Shown here in pieces: positions 35,243-45,310 of a stretch of DNA of 64,000 nucleotides (position 1 is the first letter of the stretch; every line of letters starts with the position of its first letter). The notes beneath the pieces were generated by a model. The model did not search any database, had not been told where the DNA came from, and was given only the letters and a program-made list of their open reading frames with translations. This DNA is from Absidia repens (lineage: Eukaryota > Mucoromycota > Mucoromycetes > Mucorales > Cunninghamellaceae). The translations under genes and the position numbers were made by a program. The stretch is taken from positions 770,041 to 834,040 of the forward strand of contig MCGE01000018.1 of NCBI GenBank assembly GCA_002105175.1. Direction: 5' to 3'.

Positions 35243-37810
35243 CTAACCACTGATTTTTCTAATTTGTCCGAGTCTATTTTTCATTTGTTCGTATTCATTT
35301 TCGCTTTGAGCATACTTGAGTTTAAAATCAATCAATGTTGCTTCAATATCGGCCAAACGGATTTCAAGTTGTGCATTCTGTTGTACCAATTGAGCATTTT
35401 CTTGAGCAAAATGGTTGACTTGATCATGTTGCCTTGATTCCATATCCTTGCATGCTTGTTCTATTTGCTGTTCAAGTTGGGATATTTCATGTCGGAGCTT
35501 CTGATTATTATCGCTTGCCGTTGCCATCGCCATTTTAGAGTCTATCACCTGTCTCGCTGTTGCTCTGTGCTCTTGATCCAAAATAGCAAATGATTTCTCC
35601 AGTTTTTTGGCTTGTTGGGACAGTTCGTAGTTTTCGTTTTTCAGATAGTCCTCCTTGTCTTGCATCTTTGCATCTTGTGTCGCCTTGTTCATGTACCTTT
35701 TCGATAGTTTAGCCAAGTCGCGTGGTAATATATGGAAAGCGAAGGCGTCTTTGACAAATTCAGAGGGGACATTCTATGATTAATACATATATCAAACATA
35801 TAAAAAAAAAGGAAGAAAAAATGTTAGTTTAATAGACCGGTCATTACCATGTTAGTGACCATCTCTCTCTCTTCTCTCTCTCTTTTTTTTTTTTTTTTTT
35901 TTTTTACCTGGTAAGCGTCAAAAATATCACAGCCCAAAAACGCCAATAATCCTTCGAATTCCAAACTGAGGAGGGTTTCTAAATTCTTTTTCATGAAAGC
36001 AAGCGCCACGTTCAATATAACGGAGGTTCCTTCGGTAAACACCATATCGAACACTCGGAAGACCAAGTTGAGAGGGCACCTGTAAGAGAATAAAGTCAAG
36101 AACCATTGTGAGGCATACATAGTAGGACGGACACCCTGTGCATCTAGGTGACGGTGGACTTGGGGAAGATGTCTCATCAGTAATTCTTCGTATTGAAACA
36201 ACCGTTCGTGCAGCAATTCCATTTTTGGCGTAAAGTGTCCACGTAGACCATAGTTATTCATAAGATTCACCAAGACACAAAACGCAGCTTCATCTGGCAT
36301 CTACAATAAAATAATAATAGAATTAGCTTTTCAGTCATCATAAATTCCAACCATCCCTCCAAACAATTTTGACGACATCAACTTACATGGAGTAGTAAGC
36401 AACCAACAATAAAAGGCAGGCCTTGACAATAGCCAACTTGAGGATCATATAAACTATAAGCCTTGATGACATTAAATAGCATTTCTTGGCCATCACCATC
36501 CCGTTGGCGGAAAAAGGTATGTGTCGGAAAGGTGCGTGCAAGGTCCCGTTGGATGATTTTTTCATGTGGACTGACCCCATTCAAGAGCTCCCGGTATTCC
36601 AACTCTACCATATCGATGTTGTGCCTTGATTTAGATAAGACTTGCCAGATCATTCCTCGAAGAGAAGGTGGCATACCAATACACACATGATCACGCATTT
36701 CCTGGAGTTGGTGTTGTTTGACTTGATCGATTTGACTGATGACTTTTGCCCAGAACTCTAGCGACGTGAGAGACATCATAAAAAAGGAATGAGATTCAAT
36801 TGTCTTCACTACTATATTTTCCCCCTTTCCTTCGGCATTCTTACCCCAATCATAAGTAGTTGTAGATGTTTCTTTCAAGTCTGTCAAGTTGTTAGCCATT
36901 TCCTGCTTGATAGCTAGCTGTTGAATCGATAATGGTGAGGTTGATGAAGATGTCGACGTAGGTTCATAAGGATGATAGGAGTGCCGTTTACTTTGTCGAT
37001 TCCGAAATGTGTCAGAAGGTCGTTCTATGCTAGGATGGCGTTGATCCAGAATGTCGTTGACTGGTGATGAGAGTTGGTGGTCGGAGTGATTTTTGGTCAG
37101 AGTTGGACAGGAGTCTTCTGCATTGAGATTAAGGTCACACATATTGAGCGCCAATGGAGCGGAGTTCATTCCAACAGGCAAATGATTTCTATCCATATCC
37201 GTCACCAAACTTGTCGCACGCGAGCGGCTATAGGGTGCTAACGACTTAGTGTTGACATTTGATCGTATAGACGACGACGTTTCCGTTTGAGAGGATGGAT
37301 GCAATATTGTACTTGATAGCCTTCGTCGAGAGGCGTCCGTTGACGCTGTGATGATGTTGGATATCGGGCAAACTAATAATGAAAAAAAAAATGAAAGAAT
37401 GAGATAAGCGCATAAACACACATAGAGGTCACCGCATCGTTCGGCGATTTATCTTTGATTTTACCTTTGGAGGACAGAGGGGATAAATAGCTGGTCTTCG
37501 ATGCTGAAACAGTAGAGGTAGTAAGTGTCGAGTTTGCATCGGTATAAACATCATTGACATCATTGGGGGAAGAAGGGTCCACGAAGTCCTTATTGCGGGT
37601 ATTGTTGTTTTCATGCTGAGACTGATATTCGAGATTGGTAATACTATGTGGGTCTGTGTCATCACTTTGGAGATCAACATGAGCTTGATATTCCGAGTCA
37701 TTGGGATTGTGAAGGTCACCAAGAGCCATGTCCAAGTCATGGTTATCATGAGAAAGGTGATCCTGAAACGATGCAGAAGAGGAAGTTGAGCCCTGAGATG
37801 AGGCCACCAT
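35243..37810 (-). CDS. TBC-domain Rab GTPase-activating protein, Gyp5/EVI5-like
   Basis: Stimulates GTP hydrolysis by Rab GTPases in membrane traffic. Five exons (37420-37810, 36845-37372, 36387-36757, 35908-36300, 35243-35773) give 737 residues. Residues 1 to about 300 are disordered and Ser/Asp/Asn-rich. The TBC domain (about 305-560) has DWEFWAKVIS, SLRGMIWQVLSKSR, the arginine finger R381 in IIQRDLART and the glutamine finger Q418 in VGYCQGLPF. A long coiled coil (about 575-735) follows, rich in Glu, Gln and Lys, as in Gyp5/Gyl1 and EVI5. The intron at 36758-36844 is 87 nt without a stop and splits the conserved DW|EFW motif; splicing it restores the motif exactly. The first intron's donor (GTGTTT at 37419) is weak, so that boundary is the least certain. 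The start MVASSQG was chosen over upstream hydrophobic in-frame codons, which look like 5' UTR. Confidence 0.9.
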
Positions 37811-37981
37811 TGTTGGAAGGGATAGTGAGGGTAAGAGGTAAAGATAAAAGATAAAAAGTGAATATAGTATTCGATATAAGCTAAAGAGAATAAGATGGAA
37901 GGTGATAATATAAATATTTATTACCAAAAATTTAATATAATCTATCTAAGAGCTTCAGGAGATTCATGCTGCAGTTTGGGT

Positions 37982-39623
37982 TCAAGTTGCAATAGAAGAA
38001 ATAATTGATGTTTCATTGTTGGTTCCATCCCGTATATCAATAAAAGACCAAGGTTCACAATCCATACAATCGATTTCCTTTTTGCACTTCGGTAAAGGAA
38101 AGGCATCTTCGGTTTTGTTCAATATTTCATCAATGACGCTTTTAATCCTATGTGTTCGAGCATCAACGCGCCATTTGTTGTCATTCACAGTATCCCACAC
38201 ACACATCTAAAATAAAAATAATTGATATCATCATTTGTGGTTGATAAACATGTGATATCACACAACAATGTTTACCTTTCCTTTGTGGCATTTTGATTCC
38301 ATAGCAAATCCGCCATACCAACAACTGCTACCAGGTCCAGAGCATTCGCCAGTAAAAATGGGATCGGCTGTATGCCCAAAATGCCAGAGCGTCATATTTT
38401 TGTAGGAAGGCAAATGTAACCTTGTTGATGCAAGCTGTTCCCCAGGGGCTTCAAACGAGATCGCAGGGATGCCAAATGTTTGACCAACCAGACTTGCCAA
38501 TGATCCACCTAAAGAATGTCCTGTGAGCCATATTGTTGCATTTGGGTAATTGTCAGCCACATCCAGATAAATAGCCTAATGAATGAGAGGAGTTAGAATC
38601 ATTGTCAAGGAAGAATGTTGATCGGCTTACCATAGCATGGTCATAATAAAACTCCGTGTTTAAAATGCTTTTTTCCAAACACCTCAATTGGCAGATATAC
38701 TCGTTTCCTTGATAGCATTCACACACCGGAGTCCATGCCCGACTAACACGCGCACAACAACAAGAGAAAAGCATATTGTCCTATCAGTTGTTTGCATCAA
38801 ACAGTTAAATCATGTAACCCAATTCCCGTCTACCACTTACATTGATCTTGTCCTTTTCGCCAGTAGGTCCATCTTTCCATAATCCGACACTCGTTCCTTT
38901 GAAGCTGATGATAAATAAAGAATCATCCGCATTTCCAAAAACGTGTCCTCGTACACCGTCAGATTCCCAACCAAAGGATGTATTCTAATTGATAGATAGA
39001 ATCATGTAAATGAAGTGATGAAAATCACGCATCACTAGCCTTTATTTTTTGTTTGTTCTAGTTACCCTATGCCAAGGATCACCAAGGTCGTACCAATCTG
39101 TTGTATTGTCCACCCCATTGTAAGCATTATTTGTCATCATAGCCAATGATAGTATGGTTGATCTATCAGTAACATTGGGGATGATATCTTGAGCAGGTTC
39201 CTTGAATATATCCAAATTGGATGCTGTCAATGCTGTCAAATGATTCCATCGTATCTTTTTTGGTTGATAACCAGCGTGTGAAGTTGAAGTCATATCGTTC
39301 GGGTTTTTGGATTGTTGTATCAGGTAGTTCTTGGCATGTTTGCTCAGTCTTTCATAACGACCCACCATTGATGACATCTTGTAAGAAGTCGAATCTAGTT
39401 GCTGCTGCTGTTGCTGTTGTTGGATAGTCGAAAGGTCATATCGTCTAAAAAGTTTTGGTGTGGCATTTGGAGAGGCGTGGTGGTATATGTTTTTGAGGGT
39501 CAAAATAGTAGTTTGTTCATTGGCTTTATTATTGGCTTGAAAAGAATGCTGGTACTGAGCACGACTACCAACCATAAAGTTGAATAATAAAACAGTGAAG
39601 TAATAATAAATCCATCGGTTCAT
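37982..39623 (-). CDS. ATG15: Putative phospholipase/lipase ATG15
   Basis: Vacuolar lipase that breaks down autophagic bodies and multivesicular-body vesicles. Five exons (39066-39623, 38841-38984, 38631-38780, 38276-38575, 37982-38206) give 458 residues. A signal-anchor (IYYYFTVLLFNFMVGSRAQ) fits its single-pass, ER-to-vacuole route. The lipase motif GHSLGGSLASLVG gives nucleophile S305, with D355 in HTADPIF and H403 in RTHRI completing the triad. ATG15 hallmarks are the cysteine block FSCCCARVSRAWTPVCECYQ and the SSCWYGGFAMESKCHKGK segment. A run of eight Gln (about residue 72) is a local expansion. The C-terminus is Asn/Ser-rich and short. It lies 171 bases upstream of the TBC start on the same strand. 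Confidence 0.95.
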
Positions 39624-40426
39624 GACAATAAAAAAACGGATAAGAGAAAAAGAAAGAAAGATAAAGATAAGAGTTGCGCAAACGCCAATTTTGGTCTCGA
39701 AGACGGAGATTAAATAGTTTTTTGCGGTTTATCTGAGAGGGACACCTTACAGTTCATCCTTGCAGAGAAACAAAGAGTGGCAATTGCAATGGTGGCATTT
39801 TTATTGGAAAAACGTTTAACAGGCGATGTAAATCGGGAGGGGATATGATTTACAATCGGAGTGCATTGCGTGACCAGGTCGATCAACTTGAACAAGCAGA
39901 CCTGAGATAACAGCTTTGTACTATTGTTGACCAAAAAGAAAACTATAGTATGATTAAAAGCTCACCAACTTCGATTGAATATGTATTATAGATCAAGATG
40001 GCGTTGTAGTTGTAGTGGAACCAGGAAAGGATCTGGGAAACGGGACGTCGTTTCTAACTCCGTTTTGCGAAGATTTAGGTGAATAAGCCAGTTCAGGGCT
40101 ACTTGATGATTTGGCAAGTGCAGTGTTATCATTCAATTGAAATTAATAACAAATACTATTTGTATTGATGCTGATCAATATTTCTCGAATAAGAATAAGC
40201 TTGTCAATGATTTTACTCATCAATACGATCTCTTTTTCAAAAAAGTTTACTTGGATTAATAATTTACTTGGCCAGTCTCCGCCAGTGACAGCTTTCCGCA
40301 ATTATTCAGCAGCTTGCATTTTTTTTAATTTCCAAAAACTATAAAAAGCGGGAATTCTTTAACTGCCCCCTTTTTTTTATAATTTATTTCATATCATCAT
40401 TTCATTGCACTTTAACAACATAAACA
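39624..40426. other. Divergent promoter region ATG15/OYE with coding-like minus strand
   Basis: The ATG15 and old-yellow-enzyme starts point away from each other across about 800 bases. The plus-strand end has TATAAAAAGCG (40339) before the OYE start. The minus strand is unexpectedly open at 39710-39934 and 39993-40220 (see that entry). Confidence 0.6.
39993..40220 (-). pseudogene. Possible small gene or relic with an in-frame stop
   Basis: From ATG at 40220 the minus strand reads MSKIIDKLILIREILISINT, then meets TAA at 40143-40145. The same frame then continues FQLNDNTALAKSSSSPELAY and SPKSSQNGVRNDVPFPRSFP before a Thr run and TGA at 39993-39995. Alternatively a 55-base intron (GTATTT..CATCAAG) removes the stop and enters another open frame ending LQLQRHLDL. 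A further open stretch, 39710-39934, follows on the same strand. I cannot tell a real small gene from a relic. It overlaps the OYE upstream region. Confidence 0.25.
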
Positions 40427-40548
40427 ATGGCTCTTCCTTCCGCTGCTCAGAACAAATCTTTCCCTGCTGCTACTCCTTTTGATTCATCCAAGAAGGATTC
40501 ACTTCTTTACTCTCCCATTACAACAAAAGTAAGAACACATTCCAAATG

Positions 40549-40586
<38 letters not shown>

Positions 40587-41876
40587 TACTCTGGTTCTAA
40601 TAAACTATTATTTATTTCATACACTATAGTCTGTTACTGCTCATAACAAGATCGTGGTAGCTCCCATGTGTATGTACAGTGCCGATAATGGTTACATCAA
40701 TGACTTCCATCTTGCGCATCTTGGTGCTTTCGCTTTAAAAGGTGCTGGCAGCATTATTATTGAAGCAACCGGTGTCGAACCCCGTGGACGTATTTCTCCT
40801 CACGATCTTGGTTTGTGGGAAGACGGTCAAATTGCTCCGTTGAAGAAGGTGGTTGATTTCCTCAAGGCTCAAGGCTCCGTACCGGGGATTCAATTGGCTC
40901 ATGCAGGAAGAAAAGCAAGCATGGGTTCTCCTTTTGCTGGCTATCGTCTCGTTCCTGAAGAAGAAGGCGGTTGGAGTCAAGACGTTGTTAGCTCTTCTGA
41001 TATTCCTTTTGATGAACATCATGCCAAGCCTCGTGCCCTTACTATTGATGAAATGATGGAATTGAAGCAAAAATGGGTGGATGCTGCTATTCGTGCAGAC
41101 AAGGCCGGTATTGAACTTATGCAAATTCATAGTGCTCATGGGTAAGTAATAATAATAATAATAATAATAGGCTGGAATAGGAAAGATTCGTATTTTATAT
41201 TATGAAACTAACATTCCTCCTGTATTTTAGTTATCTCTTGCACAACTTTTTGTCTGGTAATGCCAACCAACGTACTGATCAATATGGTGGTTCTCTTGAA
41301 AACCGACTCCGTTATCCTTTGGAAGTTATCAAGGCTGTCCGAGATGTATGGCCTGCTGATAAACCATTCTGGGTGCGTCTTTCTTCTAGCGATCACAAGA
41401 ACTATGAAACTTTCTCTAAGGATGACAATGGATGGGACATTTATCAAGCTATTGAATACTCCAAGGAATTGAAGAAGATTGGTGTGGATGTCATCGATTG
41501 TTCCTCTGGTGGTAACTTACCTGCTATCAAAGTAAGGAAAACAGTAACCATTACCAACAAAGAATACTGTATGACTAACATATGTATTTGTTCGTCGTAG
41601 TATCCTGCTGGACCCTTGTGGCAAGTACCTTTCTCTGAAATCATCAAAAAGGAAGTCGGAATTGCGACTGGTGCTGTTGGAATCATCACCAAAGGCTCCG
41701 AAGGCGAATCTATCTTACAAGAAAACAAGGCTGACTATATCTGTGTGGCCCGTGAATTCCTCCGGGATAGCGGTTTTGTATTAACTGCTGCTCGTGAACT
41801 TGGTGTCTCGGTGAAGTGGGCCAACCAATTCGAACGCGCTGATCGGGAACGGGAAGTACCCAAATCCAAATTTTAG
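40427..41876 (+). CDS. NADPH dehydrogenase, old yellow enzyme (YqjM type)
   Basis: FMN-dependent ene-reductase that reduces activated C=C bonds using NADPH. Four exons (40427-40528, 40630-41141, 41231-41531, 41601-41876) give 396 residues. The TIM-barrel opens with LYSPITTKSVTAHNKIVVAP and MCMYSADNGY; C48 is the redox-tuning cysteine typical of the thermophilic-like/YqjM class rather than the classical yeast OYEs. The substrate-binding pair H201/H204 is in IHSAHGYLLHNFLS. NQRTDQYGGSLENRLRYPLE is the family signature, and VGIITKGSEGE and ADYICVAREFLRDS form the phosphate-binding end. The natural substrate is unknown. The first intron contains about 31 T in a row. AATAAA is at 41949. Confidence 0.93.
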
Positions 41877-43916
41877 ACTAGATGTATCATAGAAATTAGA
41901 CATTAGTTCCTTTACTCTTAGTATTGATATTTTTTATTACTCTTAATTAATAAAACCATGTAGTATTTTTTTTTTTTTTTTTTTTTTTTTTTGTTCCCTC
42001 TCGGAATTTACGTGTTTGAAATTCGGTTGGTTGGTAGATTGATACTTGCTGTGTGTACATGCTCCCGATGGTTTTAGGACCTTACTTTTTATTTTCACTT
42101 AATCATAATTATATCCATGTATTATCACACATGAGGGATTCTGTATAATTATTTTCTTGTAAAATATCATGGAACAAATACAATTTCTTATTTGTTTTTG
42201 AATACTCGAAAGTCAATTACAACTTTTATCAAACAGTCCTTCTCCGCTAACCTACACTTTTTCAGAGAAAAAGATCTACCGAGTGTCAGATTTGTTTTTT
42301 TATTAAAGTGCGGGTTTTGTTAAGATGGAATAAGGTGTGACATTCGTTTTCACTTTTCGGGGAAGCCCTTGGGAGTCACCCTTAACCTTTGGACGATAGC
42401 CTTTTTTATGTATGCAAGAAAAAGAAAAAGCAACCAGAAAACAGGGTGAATATTGGCGCCTTCACCATATTGTACGCTGATGGGCAGTTTCTTGGTGCCT
42501 AACTGACATTCATTTGGGGTTACTATTTTTATTTTATTTTTATTATGCAATGGGAAATGAAAATATTGAACTTGATATATGTAGTATGAGTAATCTAGTG
42601 AGGACTAATAACATTGATAGGGACAGTTATATTCACTACATAGCATTGATTCAATAATATGATTAGTTAAAAATTAATTAGGATACATATTATATTAAGC
42701 AACCTGGGGCTGCCCAGTCAATCACCATGACTATAGAGAGAGGGGGAGGGGACGTTACTACTGAGCTAGGAATCAGATGGTTTATAGGTCACTCAAAAAA
42801 TAGCTACAATAGTGGTATTGGTCATTATATACTGGGTCAAAGGATCGGCGAAAAAAAAATGGCTATTCTATTGAAGCGCTTTTGTAAATGCTATACTAAG
42901 AGGATGGTGTTCATGGTAGCAAGTGATCTAACGGGGGTAACATGAGCGATACTATTGGTAGTTCTAAAAAATGATCAACACTAATCTAAAGGGTCAATGG
43001 TAAAAATGGATCTACTGTACAAAACATGGGAGAGACTAATAGGACATTCAATATTGAAGCAAATAAAAAGAGACTTATTTTATTCAGATGTAGGTACAAA
43101 TTATGGACAAACTAACACTAAACTAATAAACTAAGCTGATGGAAGTTCCAAAAACCCAATTCATGGTGGCTCCAAAATCTTAAATCCAAAATGAAAGGGT
43201 TTCCCCATGCATCTTGTTTTCCCTGATCTGAAAACCCTTCTAAACTAGTCCTGAAACTAATCTAAGTCCACCATAACCACATAGGAGCCACAATTGTGAA
43301 GAAAAAAGAAGAAGAAAAAAAGAAAATGAAAAGAAAGAGAGGCGGCGAAAATATTTTTGGGGGAGTAAATAAAAGAAAAAACTTCATGTGGGCGGGATAT
43401 GAAATGTATTTTTTTTTTTTTGAATGTGTGTTGCATTTAACCGCTGAAGAAAAAAAAAACGTATTGTAAAGCGTTGGTTGGCAATGAGCTGGTCAGCCAA
43501 AATAAAAAACGATAATATACTATTTACTTTTTTAAACACTTATTTGTATTATTGCTACTCTCTGCTACGACTAGTCCTTTGAAGACACTGTGGGTGATTT
43601 ATGATTGATTGTACCATGAAACCAAGTCATATTTTATAGCAGATTTGTTTTTGTAAATACAATTACAGTTATTTGAAACCATATAAAAGATAACATGTAA
43701 ATTGATTGGTGATAAAGAGAAACCAATAAAAAGGTCAAAAGCAAACAATGGTAAGATTGTACCTGAATACGGAGTTTAAAACGAATCTTCGAGATGGTCA
43801 TTTTCGATGGCATTGCTCATTGTCATGATTCATACCAGTATAAAAGCCAATAGCGGCTCTATCGTATAATTTTCCACTTTTTTTTTCTGTGTTTATTTTT
43901 ATTATCATCTTACAGA
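41877..43916. other. Intergenic with repeat copy D
   Basis: OYE 3' region with a T tract (41967-41992), then no gene to about 42890, repeat copy D (42890-43420) and A-rich upstream sequence of the next gene. The open frames at 42350-42550 (-) and 42727-42945 (+) are unsupported. Confidence 0.6.
42890..43420. repeat. Interspersed repeat, copy D
   Basis: The core GGGTTTCCCCATGCATCTTG is at 43197-43216, preceded by ACTAACACTAAACTAATAAA and TATTTTATTCAGATGTAGGT and followed by a GAAGAAAAAAG A/G-rich tract. The end TGTGGGCGGGATATGAAATG matches the ends of copies B, E and F. It starts near AACATGAGCGATACTATTGG, shared with the middle of copy A. Confidence 0.75.
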
Positions 43917-45057
43917 ATGAACTACAACCCAATTCCCTGCCAATTCTGTGATCAATTCTATGATCGAATGGCACAAGGGAACATGGATGTTTACTGCGCT
44001 GATCGATCATGCTATTGTCCTTATGGATGTGGTAGAATTTACAATAAAGCATATCTTTCCCAGCTTCGCAATTTCTTTCCTCGTCGTAGAGAAAGTAGCA
44101 CTAGAGATGCTGTTAAAGTAAGTACTTTTTTTTTTTTTTTTAAAAAAAATAAGGAAAAACGACTACGCAATTGAGAGTGCTCACTTTTTTTAGACTTACA
44201 ATGGGCATCGTCATTCCATCCCACCTCCATTGAGAGGCGGCACACCACTCCCACCACATTTAGGGCGCAACTCAAAACATGGATCATCCTTCTCCGAATC
44301 ATGGCGTATATCAAAATCATTTCCTCATAAAGAGTCCAAGGGAAACTGTCATCAGTTGAACAACCACCCTGCTACACAACCTTATTTTGGCATTCAAACC
44401 CAGAAAAGAGACGAGTTTGTCAGACCAATGTCTTTATATTTCTCTGATTCAGCCAAATTTAAATTAAACATGAAAGAATATTCGTTCGATCATATTCCAG
44501 TTGGCGCTACCAACGACATCCATCTCACCCGAGACACTGATAACATTTCTTCACCGGGATATCGCTTGCACCCCAATCGAACGACAATAAATCAAAATAA
44601 CACATTCCGGCCTTCCTCCAATTACTATGATCCTTCTTTAGAAACAGCAAATGACATTGTCAACACTAGTACCCCCTCTTCAAGTGCAGCCGTTGTTAAC
44701 GATGATATACCGCCTCAATCACGAATGATAAAAAATGGTCCTTCTGTCTCTTTATCTGATTATGCGTCGGAAGCCAATCTTCTGCTTCAAGAAATGCGTT
44801 CCATGCGACAGACGCTTGAAAGTGAGTCCGCCACACTGATGAGAATGTCAAAATATCACAAGAAGAAGCTGATAGAACTAGATAAATGCACCAAGCGATA
44901 TGTCAATAATGTCGAGTATATTCAGCAACTTAAATACGACATGGAAAAAGTCAAGCAAGATATGAAAGATAGAACTATTGAAGTCAACAAAAAAAAAAAA
45001 GATGAATCACGAGACTGGAAAAACTGGTGTAAACGAGCCTTTTCTTTGGCTCATTAA
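43917..45057 (+). CDS. Cysteine-rich/coiled-coil protein of unknown function
   Basis: Two exons (43917-44117, 44194-45057) give 354 residues. The first 45 residues carry eight cysteines in a compact pattern (IPCQFCDQFYDR .. VYCADRSCYCPYGCGR), suggesting a zinc-binding or disulfide-rich knob. There is no signal peptide, so zinc is likelier. Residues 70-250 are low-complexity and Ser/Asn/Pro-rich. The last about 100 residues form a coiled coil (ANLLLQEMRSMRQTLESESA and later YIQQLKYDMEKVKQDMKDR), ending KNWCKRAFSLAH. I recognise no family; it looks lineage-restricted. It converges with the TMEM94-like gene with 253 bases between stops. AATAAA is near 45123. Confidence 0.7.
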
Positions 45058-45310
45058 ATAGTATCCCTTACATGTTTTTAATTGCACAATCATTCAATTT
45101 TTTTAAACACATCATCAAATAAAATAAAGGCATATCCATTGGATTGTCCGCTAACATCATTGAAGCAGATTTCATTTATTCATTTATTCGTTCAATCAAT
45201 ATCAAACATATGACTAGTGGGGTAAGAAAGGAAGGGAAGTGTGTGAAGAGTGTATTCAATTAAAAGGGGTTGTCTAACAAAAAAAAAAGTAATAAAAAAA
45301 CTAAACTAAA

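Noticed and set aside
37811..37927. Upstream start giving a hydrophobic leader on the TBC protein
   Set aside because: A cytosolic Rab-GAP needs no leader and the segment is AT-rich UTR.
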